From Sphingosinicella soli (GTDB lineage: Bacteria > Pseudomonadota > Alphaproteobacteria > Sphingomonadales > Sphingomonadaceae), in contig NZ_JACHNZ010000008.1 of NCBI RefSeq assembly GCF_014199685.1, forward strand, positions 1 through 64,000: a stretch of DNA of 64,000 nucleotides, written 5' to 3'. This document shows, piece after piece, positions 49,417 through 61,536 of the stretch (positions are counted from its first letter, which is position 1; each line of letters opens with the position of its first letter). The notes under the pieces are model-generated. The model was given only the letters and a program-made list of their open reading frames with translations. It made no database searches and was not told the DNA's origin. Both the position numbers and the translations under genes were made by a program.

Positions 49417-50580
49417 TTAGCACGGCTTTTCATAACCTGCGATGAAGAAACCGTCGGTTTCCTCTCGATCGGGACGCAGAATTTGTGCGCCCCCGGCATC
49501 CGGTATCAGTTCCGGGTGTCTCTGCGCCGCAGCATCGGCCTGAAGTCTCCCTTCTTCGGGAAGCAGCGAGCACACGGCGTAAACAAGCCTGCCGCCGGGC
49601 CTGAGCAGGCGCACACCGATATCGATGAGATGTGCCTGCAGTGCCGTGAGCCGGGCAATGCGCTGGGGGGTAAGCCGCCAGCGTGCCTCGGGATTGCGAC
49701 GCCACGTTCCCGTACCGCTGCACGGAGCGTCGATGAGCACCACGTCGGCCGTGCCGATCAGGTCGGCGAGCACCTGTTCCTCCCGCCCTCCATCGAGCAG
49801 GCGTGTCTCGATGACAGCCCCCGCCCGCCCGGCGCGCGGACCAAGGCGCGAGAGCCGCTGCCGATCCGTGTCGCAGGCGACGAGGCGACCGCTGCTGGCC
49901 ATGTCCGCAGCGAGCGCCAGCGTCTTGCCGCCCGCACCCGCGCAGAGATCGATGACCACCATGCCGGGCCGTGCGCGGCACGCGGCCGCGATGAGCTGGC
50001 TGCCTTCATCCTGCACCTCGACGCGACCATCGTTGTAAACGGGCAGGTCTTCGACGTTGACACTCTCTGCGAGGCGGATGCCGTCGGGCGCGTGGGGCGT
50101 CGGCACGGCGCCCGGTATCTGCGGCAACACAGCCTCTCGCGTCGTCTTCAGCCGGTTGGCCCGAAGATCGAGCGGCGCGCGCCCGGCAAGCGCCGCGAGC
50201 AGACCGCCCGCATCGGCGTATTCGGCCGCGAACTTCGCGGTGAGCCACTTCGGAGCCGACCCCGGCGCCGCTTCAGGCTCGCCTTCGACCAGGGCCGCCG
50301 GTCCGCGCGCATCCGTGCCGAACAGCGCCAGCAGTTCCGGCGCCTGAGCGCGCGCATAACCGATCATGGCGGCGCGGCCGTTTGCCGGTCGTTCCCCCAA
50401 GGCGCGGATCACACCGTAAACGAGATCGCGAACCGCGCGGCGATCCTTGGAGCCCGCGTAGCGCCGTGTCTTGAAATAGCGCTGGATGAGGGTATCCGCC
50501 GCCGCGCCGCCGCCTGCCGCCGCCTCGATGATCTCGTCCAGCAGCGCGACCGCCGCCTCCACACGCGCGGCGGGCGTCAT
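49417..50580 (-). CDS. RsmB/NOP2/Sun-family rRNA cytosine-C5 methyltransferase
   Basis: 387 residues. SAM-binding VIDLCAGAGGKTLALAADM, motif IV with the release Cys (LIDAPCSGTGTWRRNPEARW), and motif VI with the nucleophile (VYAVCSLLPEEG, replacing the usual TCS) are all present. An N-terminal NusB-like region (about 1-110) suggests RsmB-type specificity for 16S C967, but this is inferred. It follows guaB with three bases between, so the two are coupled. Confidence 0.9.
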   Translation of the reverse strand: MTPAARVEAAVALLDEIIEAAAGGGAAADTLIQRYFKTRRYAGSKDRRAVRDLVYGVIRALGERPANGRAAMIGYARAQAPELLALFGTDARGPAALVEGEPEAAPGSAPKWLTAKFAAEYADAGGLLAALAGRAPLDLRANRLKTTREAVLPQIPGAVPTPHAPDGIRLAESVNVEDLPVYNDGRVEVQDEGSQLIAAACRARPGMVVIDLCAGAGGKTLALAADMASSGRLVACDTDRQRLSRLGPRAGRAGAVIETRLLDGGREEQVLADLIGTADVVLIDAPCSGTGTWRRNPEARWRLTPQRIARLTALQAHLIDIGVRLLRPGGRLVYAVCSLLPEEGRLQADAAAQRHPELIPDAGGAQILRPDREETDGFFIAGYEKPC

Positions 50581-50583
50581 GCC

Positions 50584-52056
50584 TTAACGTGTCGGATAAT
50601 TGGGTGCTTCGCGTGTGATCGTCACGTCGTGGACGTGACTTTCGCGAAGGCCCGCGTTGGTGATGCGGACGAAGCGCGCGCGCTTTTGAAGATCCGAGAT
50701 CGTGCGGGCGCCGGTGTACCCCATCGCCGCCTTGAGACCGCCCGCGAGCTGGTGGATGATATCCTTTGCCGGCCCCTTGTAGGGCACCTGCCCCTCGATA
50801 CCTTCGGGCACCAGCTTCATCTGGTCCTTGATATCCTGCTGGAAATAGCGATCCGCCGAGCCGCGCGCCATCGCGGCGACCGAGCCCATGCCGCGATACG
50901 CCTTGTAGCTTCGGCCCTGATAGAGGAACGTCTCTCCCGGCGCTTCCTGCGTGCCGGCCAGAAGCGAACCGACCATCACGGCCGATGCGCCTGCCGCGAT
51001 CGCCTTGGCGATATCGCCCGAGGTGCGGAGGCCGCCATCAGCGATCACCGGGATACCGGATTTCATGGCTTCCTCGGCAGCGTCCTGAATCGCGGTGAAC
51101 TGCGGTACGCCGACGCCCGCGACAACGCGCGTGGTGCAGATCGACCCCGGCCCGATGCCGACCTTGATGCCGTCCGCGCCCGCATCGATCAGCGCGCGCG
51201 TGGCTTCCGCCGTCGCGACGTTGCCCGCGATGATCTGGACGGTGTTCGAAAGTTTGCGAATGCGGCTCACCGCTTCGGCAACGCGCACCGAATGGCCGTG
51301 CGCCGTGTCCACGACGATGAGGTCGCATTCAGCGGCGATCAGCGCCTCGGTACGCTCGAAACCGGCATCGCCGGTGGTCGTTGCCGCCGCAACGCGGAGG
51401 CGACCCGCCGCATCCTTGGTCGCGGTGGGGAAGGTCACGGCCTTCTCGATGTCCTTCACCGTGATAAGGCCGATGCAGCGATAGTCGTCGTCGACGACGA
51501 GGAGCTTTTCGATCCGGCGCTGGTGAAGGAGCCGCTGGGCTTCCTCGTGCGTCACGCCCGGGCGAACCGTGGCGAGATTCTCCTTCGTCATCAGTTCGCT
51601 GATCGGCTGCTCGGGATGTTCGGCAAAGCGGACGTCGCGGTTGGTGACGATGCCGATCAGCCGGCCGGGCTGACCGCTGACGCTGCGCTCGACGACCGGA
51701 ATGCCGCTGATCCGGTGGCGCTTCATCAGGTCGAGCGCTTCGCCGAGCGTCTCGTCCGCGTGCATCGTTACCGGGTTCACCACCATGCCCGATTCGAAGC
51801 GCTTCACCTGACGCACGGCCTGTGTCTGTTCCTCGATGCTGAGGTTGCGGTGCAGCACCCCGAGACCGCCGACCTGGGCCATGACGATCGCCATGTCGGC
51901 CTCCGTCACGGTATCCATTGCCGACGAAAGTATCGGAATGTTCAGGGAAATTTCGCGCGTTACACGCGTGGAAAGCTCCGCCTCGCTCGGCAGCACCTCG
52001 GACTCGCCGGGCACCAGCAGGACATCATCGAAAGTGAGTCCGAGCCGGATGTCCAT
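50584..52056 (-). CDS. guaB: Inosine-5'-monophosphate dehydrogenase
   Basis: 490-residue first committed enzyme of GMP synthesis. [17 protein letters not shown] at the N-terminus, two CBS domains (about 93-205, AGRLR ending), the catalytic loop [17 protein letters not shown] with the active-site Cys, and [26 protein letters not shown] precedes the ATG at 52056. It is followed immediately by the methyltransferase gene, and the M28 peptidase gene lies just upstream on the same strand. Confidence 0.97.
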   Translation of the reverse strand: MDIRLGLTFDDVLLVPGESEVLPSEAELSTRVTREISLNIPILSSAMDTVTEADMAIVMAQVGGLGVLHRNLSIEEQTQAVRQVKRFESGMVVNPVTMHADETLGEALDLMKRHRISGIPVVERSVSGQPGRLIGIVTNRDVRFAEHPEQPISELMTKENLATVRPGVTHEEAQRLLHQRRIEKLLVVDDDYRCIGLITVKDIEKAVTFPTATKDAAGRLRVAAATTTGDAGFERTEALIAAECDLIVVDTAHGHSVRVAEAVSRIRKLSNTVQIIAGNVATAEATRALIDAGADGIKVGIGPGSICTTRVVAGVGVPQFTAIQDAAEEAMKSGIPVIADGGLRTSGDIAKAIAAGASAVMVGSLLAGTQEAPGETFLYQGRSYKAYRGMGSVAAMARGSADRYFQQDIKDQMKLVPEGIEGQVPYKGPAKDIIHQLAGGLKAAMGYTGARTISDLQKRARFVRITNAGLRESHVHDVTITREAPNYPTR

Positions 52057-52119
52057 GCCGTTTTCCTTGTTACCGATTTTCGAGGTGGCGGGGCTTATGC
52101 CACCGGTTCCCGGGAATTG

Positions 52120-53664
52120 CTACGGCTGCCGCTGATAGGGCGACGATTTCGTCCATGTGGGCCATTCACCGCTGTTCGCAAGACCCTGACCCACGGCAAG
52201 CAGGAGGTTCACGTCCGCCGCCGCGCCCCGGTAATCGATGGGAAGCGAGGCCTCGTCGGAAGGCTGATGATAGTGCTTTCCCATGTACTCGCCAAAGCCG
52301 CTGCCTGTGAAAACACCCGTTGCGATCACTGCGGGGACGCCCGCTTCGGCGAAAGCGAAATGGTCTGAGCGCGTGTAAAAACTCTGCGCGTCCGGCATCG
52401 CAACGATACGGCGCCCCTGCGCGCGGGCGGCACCGGCCAGCAAGCCGTCGAGACTGGTGAGGCCCTGCCCGAGAATGACAAGCTCTTCGGAAAGACCGTT
52501 GGCGGCAATGGTATCAAGCCCGAACGCGGCGACCATCCGGTCGGCATCAATGGGCCCCGAAGCGGCAAAATGTCTGCCGCCGAGAAGACCGCTTTCCTCG
52601 GCGGTGGCGGCGAGGAACAGCACGGAGCGTTCGGGGCGCTTTCCGTTCGCGAAGGCTTCGGCAAGTTCAATGAGACCGCCGACGCCGCTCGCGTTGTCGA
52701 TTGCGCCGTTGCAGATCGTATCTGCTCCGGTTCCGCAGCGGCCGAGGTGATCCCAGTGGGCGATGTAGACGATGTAGTCGGCGGGATGCTTGCTGCCACG
52801 GACCACTCCGGCGAGGTTGTAGGAGATGAAGCGGGTCAGGCGGCTTTCGGCGGTGAGCGTGGCGGAGGCGAGAACTTCGGGCTTGAAGCCGGGGGCCGCC
52901 GCCCGGGTTCCGAGGGCGGCAAGATCGGTGCCGAGCGCGCGCGCGAGCGCGGTTCCGGCCTCGCGACCGGCAACGGCATGGAGAATGGACGGCGCTGCCG
53001 CCTGCCCTTCGATCTGCATTTCGGTGCGCGCCGTCGCGGCAAGCGCGCCGCGCCATACCTCGTCTTCGGAGGGAAGGTCGTAGAGGAGGATGACCCCGGC
53101 CGCCCCGGCGCGCGCCGCGTTCGCCAGCTTCGCCGCGCGCGCGCCCTGCCGGCGGAGCGCCTCGGACGGCTCCGTGGTTCCCTCCGGCAGCCCGGCGAGG
53201 ACCATCGCGATCCTGCCGTTGAAATCGACACCTGCGAAATCGTCGCGCCCCTGCTCGGGAAGCGAAACGCCATAGCCCGCAAAGACGACGTCGCCCTTCG
53301 CGATGCGGCTGACCTCGGCGGAAGGGGCGCGGATCGCAATCGTCCGGCCGCTTGCCATGCTGAGCGAACCCGCAGTGATGGTCCCGCCCGCAGCCTCCGA
53401 CTTCAGCAGCGGCACAGCCAAGCGATAACCGTCTCCGGAAATCGATTGCAGCCCGATGCGGCGATACGCGGCTTCGATGTAGGCGAGGGTTTTCTCCTCC
53501 CCCGCCGTGCCCGGCGCCCGCCCTTCATACGCATCCGACGCGAGTTCAGCGACGTGCGCGGCGATGCCTTCGGGCGTGACGGCGCGTTCCCGCTGCGGCG
53601 CGGTCGCACACGCGGCAAGCGAAAGGAGGGTGAAAAGCGGCAGGAACGATCGGTGGTTCAGCAT
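52120..53664 (-). CDS. M28-family zinc aminopeptidase, lipoprotein
   Basis: 514 residues. Signal peptide with a lipobox LSLAAC (cleavage before Cys at about residue 19), so likely tethered to a membrane. A PA-type domain lies around 150-280 (GVDFNGRIAMVLAGLPEG). The M28 core carries the metal ligands: IAHWDHLG, ICNGAIDNASGVGG, AATAEESGLLGG and KHYHQPSDE. Substrate unknown. It is upstream of guaB by 63 bases on the same strand and just downstream of flbT. Confidence 0.9.
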   Translation of the reverse strand: MLNHRSFLPLFTLLSLAACATAPQRERAVTPEGIAAHVAELASDAYEGRAPGTAGEEKTLAYIEAAYRRIGLQSISGDGYRLAVPLLKSEAAGGTITAGSLSMASGRTIAIRAPSAEVSRIAKGDVVFAGYGVSLPEQGRDDFAGVDFNGRIAMVLAGLPEGTTEPSEALRRQGARAAKLANAARAGAAGVILLYDLPSEDEVWRGALAATARTEMQIEGQAAAPSILHAVAGREAGTALARALGTDLAALGTRAAAPGFKPEVLASATLTAESRLTRFISYNLAGVVRGSKHPADYIVYIAHWDHLGRCGTGADTICNGAIDNASGVGGLIELAEAFANGKRPERSVLFLAATAEESGLLGGRHFAASGPIDADRMVAAFGLDTIAANGLSEELVILGQGLTSLDGLLAGAARAQGRRIVAMPDAQSFYTRSDHFAFAEAGVPAVIATGVFTGSGFGEYMGKHYHQPSDEASLPIDYRGAAADVNLLLAVGQGLANSGEWPTWTKSSPYQRQP

Positions 53665-53717
53665 GCGCCGGAACGCTAGTGGCCAAACCCTTGCCTGCCA
53701 AGGACGGAAATTGGGCT

Positions 53718-54140
53718 TCAGGCCCGGTTTTGCAGGCGGCGATCGACGTCGATTTCGCCGAGGATCAGCGTTTCATATTCCATGAGTTCGCGGCAGCCCG
53801 AGAGCGCCCGGTAGTATTCGCGGTTCATCATCGCCAGGCTGACCTGCGCGCAGACAAGGCGTACGCGGGGGTTTTCCACCACCGCCATGAACGCATCCAT
53901 ATGCTCGCTGAACCGCGGATAGTGCGTATCCGCCGCGTCGGCATCGAGATACGACAGCATGCAGACGAAATACAGACGTGTGGCGGGCGTGCGCGCTTCA
54001 TCCTCGCGGATGACATCGCTGTCGCGAAGGACGGCGGCCTGATTTTCGACCATCAGCACGGTGTGCCTGTCGCCGTTGATGATGACGGCGCCGTTGATGG
54101 CAAATTTCTCGCCCGGATCGAGCGCCAGTCTGAAAGCCAC
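53718..54140 (-). CDS. flbT: FlbT-like flagellin regulator (orphan)
   Basis: 140 residues. MAFRLALDPGEKFAINGAVIINGDRHTVLM, LREDEARTPATRLYFVCMLSYLDAD and MNREYYRALSGCRELMEYETLILGEID match FlbT, which destabilises flagellin mRNA in Caulobacter and relatives. Usually flbT pairs with flaF in a flagellar cluster. Here no flaF, flagellin or other flagellar gene is in the window, so it is a stray copy. Similarity to FlbT was judged by eye and is strong in the middle, weaker at the ends. The 134 bases upstream separate it from a TPR gene. Confidence 0.8.
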   Translation of the reverse strand: MAFRLALDPGEKFAINGAVIINGDRHTVLMVENQAAVLRDSDVIREDEARTPATRLYFVCMLSYLDADAADTHYPRFSEHMDAFMAVVENPRVRLVCAQVSLAMMNREYYRALSGCRELMEYETLILGEIDVDRRLQNRA

Positions 54141-54227
54141 GGCCAGTTCCCCCTAAAAATCAGCCGCAATATACTTTCACATCGGAAATAACTTCTTAAC
54201 ATCGCAGCGTCTGAAATAGCCGCAAAC

Positions 54228-54257
54228 AAAAAGGGCGGCGCCGAAGCACCGCCCTTT
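54228..54257 (-). terminator. Intrinsic terminator after the TPR gene
   Basis: AAAGGGCGG (54230-54238) pairs with CCGCCCTTT (54249-54257). On the minus strand the stem is followed by TTTTTGTTTG, a good T-tract. It lies 19 bases past the stop of the gene starting at 55559 and between it and flbT. Confidence 0.75.
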
Positions 54258-54275
54258 CAAGACATTCGATCCGAC

Positions 54276-55559
54276 TTAGTTGCCGGTCGTGGTCGAAGCC
54301 GTCTGCGCGGCGCCCTTGCTGTTCAGGTGCGCGAGCCAGAACTTGGCGATTTCAGCGCGCTTGCCGCCCTGGATCGCGTTGAATGCCCCCTGCGCGCCCG
54401 CCTTGTCGCCGCTGCGCGCAAGCGCAATGCCGATGCGGGTGTTCACTTCCGGCGCGTCGACGCCGCCCTTTTGCAGCGCGAGCTGGTACAGTTCGATCGC
54501 CTTGGCGTTCTCGCCGTAGCCGAGGTAGCCGTCTGCCGTCGCCTTTGCGAGGCGACCGGTCTTGTCGGCGCGCGCTTCCTTTTCGAGGCCCGGCAGCGAC
54601 GCGCGGTCGCTCTTCACCTTGGGTGTGACGATGCTCACGAGTTCCTTCACGTAGGGCTTGCTCGACGAAAGCGCGCCCTTCGCCGTTCCGGCGTCGATCA
54701 CGGTCTTGGCTTCGCCCGCGAGACCGCGCTTGTCGGCGGTTTCGGCATATTCGAAGTAGTCCCGCTCTCCGGTCAGCGAATTGGTATCGAGCATCAGGCG
54801 CATCACATCGAGGTTGCCCTGATCGTCGAGACCCGAGGTTTCGCGGAAGATCACGAGCACATCGCGCCAGTTCGTGGTCGACGGATAGGCCTGGACGAGC
54901 GCGAGCGACGCCGGCGTCACCTGGTTCGCGAGTTTGCCGTCGTAAGCGAGCGCGAGCGCGCGCTTGTACCAGGATTCTTCAACCTGCTGGCCTGTCGACT
55001 GTTTTGCCTTGATCGCCTTGTCGATCGTCGCGACGGCTTCCGGCGTGCGTCCGGCGCGATTGTACATCTCGCCCAGTCCGACGACGATATCGGCATCGCC
55101 GGGATTTTCGGCGGCCATCTGCTCATAGACCTTGATGGCGCCGGGCACGTCGTTCCGCTGAACGGCAAGCGCCGCGAGACTGCGCTGGAACTTCAGTTTT
55201 TCCTCAGGCGTGGTGCTGCCGCTGTCGATCGAGCCCTGAAGACCCTCGCCAAGCAGCGCATTGTCCTGTTTCGCAAGCGCCACGTTGATTTTCAGCGCGT
55301 TCGCCATGTACTTGTCGTCGGCCGTTTCCGCCAAGGACTCCGCTTCGCGAATCTTCACGAGCGCCGCATCGTTGTCGCCCGCCTGCTGCGCGGTCTGCGC
55401 CTCGCCAAGCGCCTTCTGGGCCTTCTTGGAGAACTTGAACTTGCGCTGCTCGGGCGCGGCTTCCTTCTTGTCCTTGGCGACTGCGGGCGCAACCATGGCG
55501 CCGCTCGCAACGCCGAGCGCCAGCGCGAAACCGAGCACCGTGCGTGAAACCATTTTCAT
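54276..55559 (-). CDS. Exported TPR-rich protein
   Basis: 427 residues from ATG 55559 (GGGGAG upstream), with a signal peptide MKMVSRTVLGFALALGVASG ending APAVA. The whole mature part is helical TPR/Sel1-like repeats: AQKALGEAQTAQQAGDNDAAL, AIKVYEQMAAENPGDADIVVG, AVATIDKAIKAKQSTGQQVE and AIELYQLALQKGGVDAPEVN are typical pairs. Very few Cys and no catalytic motif, so likely a periplasmic scaffold. It is common in sphingomonads as an unnamed TPR protein, from memory. A terminator follows. Confidence 0.85.
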   Translation of the reverse strand: MKMVSRTVLGFALALGVASGAMVAPAVAKDKKEAAPEQRKFKFSKKAQKALGEAQTAQQAGDNDAALVKIREAESLAETADDKYMANALKINVALAKQDNALLGEGLQGSIDSGSTTPEEKLKFQRSLAALAVQRNDVPGAIKVYEQMAAENPGDADIVVGLGEMYNRAGRTPEAVATIDKAIKAKQSTGQQVEESWYKRALALAYDGKLANQVTPASLALVQAYPSTTNWRDVLVIFRETSGLDDQGNLDVMRLMLDTNSLTGERDYFEYAETADKRGLAGEAKTVIDAGTAKGALSSSKPYVKELVSIVTPKVKSDRASLPGLEKEARADKTGRLAKATADGYLGYGENAKAIELYQLALQKGGVDAPEVNTRIGIALARSGDKAGAQGAFNAIQGGKRAEIAKFWLAHLNSKGAAQTASTTTGN

Positions 55560-55772
55560 CCGTACAATCTCCCCAGTGCAGTCTCCGGGTAGCCCGGAAA
55601 AGCGGATATGCCGCCGCAGCATGTCGCGTTCGTGACGGCCTGCGTCAACCCTTCATGCGACACATGGATAGCGCAGACATGGTGAACCGCGCTTGAACCT
55701 CGTTCAGGCGTGCCGACTTTCGATTATCTGCTAAGTCATTATCACGACTCGATCCTCGGGGGTGATCCTGCC

Positions 55773-56414
55773 ATGGCTCAACGCATCGCGCTTCCCGCAA
55801 GTCTCGCCGCAATCGCTGCGGCGATCTACTTTTTCGCGATGACCGCGGGGCTGCCCTTCGCGCTCCACGTCGCCCTGAAAGGCGCGTGCGTAACGATTCT
55901 GGCGATCGCCGCCGCGATGGCCGCCCGCGGCACCGACGGCCGGTTGTTTGCGGGCGTCATGGCGCTCGGCGCGCTCGGCGACGTGCTGCTCGAATTCGAC
56001 CTGATGACCGGCGCAGCGGCATTCGCGGCCGGACACGTGTTCGCGATCTGGCTCTACCTGCGCAACCGGCGCGGCGCGCCGATGCCGCTGAGCCAGCGCG
56101 GGGCGGCGTTTGCGCTGCTGCTCTGCGCGCCGTTCCTCTACCTGATCGCCGGGCCAGCGGCGAACGCGGGGATCGCACTCTACAGCGCCCTGCTCGCGGC
56201 AATGGCCGCTGCGGCGTGGACAAGCCGCTTCTCGCGCTATCGCACGGGGATCGGCGCGATTCTGTTCCTCGTCTCCGACGCCTTCATTTTCGCGCGCCTC
56301 GGCGGGCGCATGGACCCGGATCAGGCCGCGCTCTTCATCTGGCCGCTCTACGCGGCGGGGCAGATCCTGATATTCGTGGGGGTTCGGCAGACGCTGGACG
56401 CCGAGGAGCGGTAA
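55773..56414 (+). CDS. YhhN family (lysoplasmalogenase-like) membrane protein
   Basis: 213 residues with about seven to eight membrane helices. The YhhN family (TMEM86-related) includes lysoplasmalogenases; the conserved Asp residues are visible in ALGALGDVLLEFD and LVSDAFIFARLGG. Start chosen at ATG 55773 with GGGGGTGAT upstream; the longer frame begins with a non-hydrophobic extension. Convergent with the DUF952 gene; a GC-rich stem-loop separates them. Confidence 0.82.
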   Translation: MAQRIALPASLAAIAAAIYFFAMTAGLPFALHVALKGACVTILAIAAAMAARGTDGRLFAGVMALGALGDVLLEFDLMTGAAAFAAGHVFAIWLYLRNRRGAPMPLSQRGAAFALLLCAPFLYLIAGPAANAGIALYSALLAAMAAAAWTSRFSRYRTGIGAILFLVSDAFIFARLGGRMDPDQAALFIWPLYAAGQILIFVGVRQTLDAEER

Positions 56415-56427
56415 CGGTTTTTGTTTG

Positions 56428-56466
56428 CCCCCTCTCCCCGGCCCTCTCCCGGGTGGGGCGAGGGGG
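56428..56466. terminator. GC-rich bidirectional stem-loop
   Basis: CCCCCTC (56428-56434) pairs with GAGGGGG (56460-56466), with an inner CCCC/GGGG stem and TTA following on the plus strand. It lies between convergent YhhN and DUF952 genes and resembles a dispersed CCCTCTCCCC-type repeat. Confidence 0.5.
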
Positions 56467-56762
56467 TTATAGCGGTTCTGCGCGTATCACGGCGGTGAGA
56501 GGGAGTGCGCCGTAGACGTGGGGGAACAGCTGCCCGCCGCGCGAGTGTTCCCACTTTACGCCTTCCAGTTTCGCCAGATCGACTTCGACGAGCACGAGAT
56601 CGTCTCGCCCCGCGAAGTGCTTGGCCGCGGTTTCCGCCACCTGATCGGGCGCGGACAGGTGGATGTAGCCGTCCGCCAGATCGACGGGCGTGCCTTCGAA
56701 TGTGCCTTCGGCGTTCAGCCGCTGCCATTCCTCTTGCGTGAGGATCTTGAAGGCGGTGGGGC

Positions 56763-56766
<4 letters not shown>
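56467..56766 (-). CDS. DUF952 family small protein
   Basis: 99 residues: [42 protein letters not shown] and [13 protein letters not shown] are the DUF952 core, a small alpha/beta fold of unknown function. Its ATG overlaps the gyrA TGA as ATGA, so the two are coupled; gyrA-DUF952 adjacency is seen in related genomes from memory. Confidence 0.85.
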
Positions 56767-59465
<2,699 letters not shown>

Positions 59466-59558
59466 TCGGTTTCCTGTACGCTCTAGGGGATTTTATAGGG
59501 TTATGCCGTTAGTCTCTACATGCGCGCGCGCATGAAGGCCAGCGTTACGATTGGGTGA

Positions 59559-59933
59559 CTATGGCTGCGCGACATGCGCGCGCAGCCACACCACAAGCTC
59601 CTCGAAGCGGAAGGTGCCCGTTTCGTAGAGCCCGCTGATGAACCGGAAGGTTTCATCGGCTTCGGCGTTCAAATTCGCCCCGTTGATCGCGAGGAACGTG
59701 TACATCGCCGCGAAAGCCGTACGCTTGTTTCCATCCACGAAGGGGTGGTTTTGCGCCATGCTTTCCCAAAGTGCCGCCGCTTCCTCTATCAGATCGGCGT
59801 AATAGCCGGTTTGCGGACGAAACAGCGCCGCTTCGAGCAGGCCGGGATCGCGCAGCCCGTGAGCGCCGCCATAGCGTTCGACCTGATCCTGATGCATCGC
59901 CAGCACATCGGCCAGCGTCAGATAATCGGTCAC
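59559..59933 (-). CDS. Doc-type toxin (Fic fold)
   Basis: 124 residues. The Fic-fold signature QNHPFVDGNKRTAFAAMYTFL has the Doc form HPFVDGNKR, in which the second-Gly of Fic is replaced, associated with kinase activity on EF-Tu in phage P1 Doc. YLTLADVLAMHQDQVERYGGAHGLRDPGLLEAAL is also the standard Doc opening. Its ATG overlaps the antitoxin TGA as ATGA, the usual antitoxin-first order. The target in this organism is inferred. Confidence 0.88.
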   Translation of the reverse strand: MTDYLTLADVLAMHQDQVERYGGAHGLRDPGLLEAALFRPQTGYYADLIEEAAALWESMAQNHPFVDGNKRTAFAAMYTFLAINGANLNAEADETFRFISGLYETGTFRFEELVVWLRAHVAQP

Positions 59934-60160
59934 TTCGCAAGATTCTTGTAAAGCTCGGCAAAGCGGGCATGGCTGCCCTGATAGGCGGCCATCACATGGG
60001 CGCGCGGCTTGGCGCGATTATGCTTTTCCACAAGATCGGCCAACGCCTCATCCACAAGCGCCTGAATCTGGCGGCCCTCGCGCTGCGCAAGTTCGCGCAC
60101 TTCCGACAGGATTTCGGTGTTGACCTGCGTAGCGAATTTTTCACGAGCGATTGTCGACAT
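59930..60160 (-). CDS. Antitoxin of the Doc pair, ribbon-helix-helix-like
   Basis: 76 residues. The N-terminal half (EKFATQVNTEILSEVRELAQ then EGRQIQALVDEALADLV) has the beta-strand, helix, helix spacing of an RHH DNA-binding domain. The C-terminal tail (MAAYQGSHARFAELYKNLAK) is an amphipathic segment that may bind the toxin. It is not Phd-like, so this is an RHH-Doc combination. It would repress its own promoter; the phased repeats just upstream fit that. Confidence 0.75.
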   Translation of the reverse strand: MSTIAREKFATQVNTEILSEVRELAQREGRQIQALVDEALADLVEKHNRAKPRAHVMAAYQGSHARFAELYKNLAK

Positions 60161-60184
60161 GATCTTTCTCCGTCAGGAAGATGT

Positions 60185-60202
60185 ATCATGACAAATCATG
60201 AC
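60185..60202. promoter_or_regulatory. Two phased 8-bp direct repeats, likely antitoxin operator
   Basis: ATCATGAC at 60185-60192 and again at 60195-60202, starts 10 bp apart (one helical turn). They lie 24-42 bases upstream of the antitoxin start. Repeats at this phase are what RHH repressors bind. A TTGATC ... TACATC pair with 18-base spacing on the minus strand could be the promoter, so the operator would cover it. Tentative. Confidence 0.6.
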
Positions 60203-60205
60203 AGA

Positions 60206-61462
60206 TCAAGCCAGCACGGAAAGAATAGCCTCCACCTTCTCGAACTGTGCCGCGCGCGTCAGGCCGTCTGCCGCGCCCGTGGGAAGGTCGGGGAGACGAC
60301 CGTTCGCGCGTTCGGCCAGCTTTTGCGACAGCCACTGGGCAACCGCTGCCGGATCGTTGCTGACAAGGCCGATCCCCGTGCGCCGGATGATGTCCGCCGC
60401 CTCGCCTTCCTGCTGGCCATGGCACAGCACCGGGCGGCGGGCGCCGACATATTCGTAGAGCTTGCCCGCGACGACGTGCTTCTCGCCCTCTGTGGAAAAG
60501 CGCAGCAGCAGCAGCACGTCCGCCGCGCGCTCGATGCGCAGCACCTCGCCGCGCCCGATGGGCGGGTGCGCCTGCACCAGATGCGCGACGCCCGTGCGCT
60601 CGGCCATCGCCATCGGCACGTGGCTGTCTTCGCCCCAGAAATGCACCGCGAGCTTCGCGGGATCGGGCTTCAGCAGCGCGAGCGCGGCGAGCAGCGGCTC
60701 GGGCGAGCGCCCGCCGTTGTAGGTGGAACCGGCATGCACGATGGTCAGCCGCTCGGGATCGAGCGCGGGCACGTCCTCCAGTCCTTCGAAATCGGCGGGA
60801 TCGTAGCCGTTCGCCGCGCAGACCACCGGCTTGCCGTAGCGCCGCGCCAGAATCGCGGCGCTGCCCTCGGTCACTGCGACCAGCGCCGCCGCTTTCGCAA
60901 GCGCGCGGCGTTCCAGCCAGCGGTTCACGCGGTTCGCGATGACGCTTTCGTTCTGGTAGATGTTGTCGGCCCACAGGTCGCGCAGCTCGGCGACGAACGG
61001 CACGCCCCATGCCCGCGACAGCTTCGCCGCCGCCAGATGGCTCGAATGCGGCGGGCCGGTGGAGAAAATCGCATCGGGCTTCCAGTCCCACGCCAGCGCG
61101 GCTTCAACCGCCGGGTCGATCCACGTGATATGCGGATCGGGGAGGTAGGAAAGCTGCCAGATCAGCCGCCGCAGCCCGCCCGGCTGCGCGGCGGTTTCCT
61201 CACCGGCCTTCGCGCCCGGCACGGGCTGATCCGCCTCCGTCATCGGCGCCGCCCGCCCGCGCCGCACATAAGGCACGGCGGTGATGCGCCCGGCGGGAAT
61301 CTCGGGATCGACCGCCGCCGGGAACTGCAGGTTCTGCCCGGAAAGCACGCGAACGTCGTGACCGCGATCGAGCAGGAAACGCGCGAACTTCGGCGCGCGC
61401 ACCGTCGCGGTCGGCGCGTTTGGCGGGTACAGGCCCGTGACGATCAGGATGCGGCGCGACAT
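60206..61462 (-). CDS. Family 4-type glycosyltransferase
   Basis: 418 residues (start ATG 61462). [21 protein letters not shown] at the N-terminus is the donor-independent first strand, [21 protein letters not shown] and [20 protein letters not shown] begin the C-terminal GT-B domain, and [15 protein letters not shown] with the E-x7-E-like region contacts the sugar nucleotide. Substrate unknown. It is divergent from trmFO with 74 bases between starts and has no polysaccharide cluster around it. Confidence 0.85.
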   Translation of the reverse strand: MSRRILIVTGLYPPNAPTATVRAPKFARFLLDRGHDVRVLSGQNLQFPAAVDPEIPAGRITAVPYVRRGRAAPMTEADQPVPGAKAGEETAAQPGGLRRLIWQLSYLPDPHITWIDPAVEAALAWDWKPDAIFSTGPPHSSHLAAAKLSRAWGVPFVAELRDLWADNIYQNESVIANRVNRWLERRALAKAAALVAVTEGSAAILARRYGKPVVCAANGYDPADFEGLEDVPALDPERLTIVHAGSTYNGGRSPEPLLAALALLKPDPAKLAVHFWGEDSHVPMAMAERTGVAHLVQAHPPIGRGEVLRIERAADVLLLLRFSTEGEKHVVAGKLYEYVGARRPVLCHGQQEGEAADIIRRTGIGLVSNDPAAVAQWLSQKLAERANGRLPDLPTGAADGLTRAAQFEKVEAILSVLA

Positions 61463-61536
61463 TGTGCCGCTCATCGCAAAGAGCGGCCCGCCACGCAACA
61501 CTGGACGTCGGCGCGCCTTCTCCATATCCCCGCGCT

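Noticed and set aside
49405-52368. 987-codon frame antisense to rsmB-type and guaB genes
   Set aside because: guaB and the methyltransferase show intact catalytic motifs. The antisense frame crosses both and lacks any domain.
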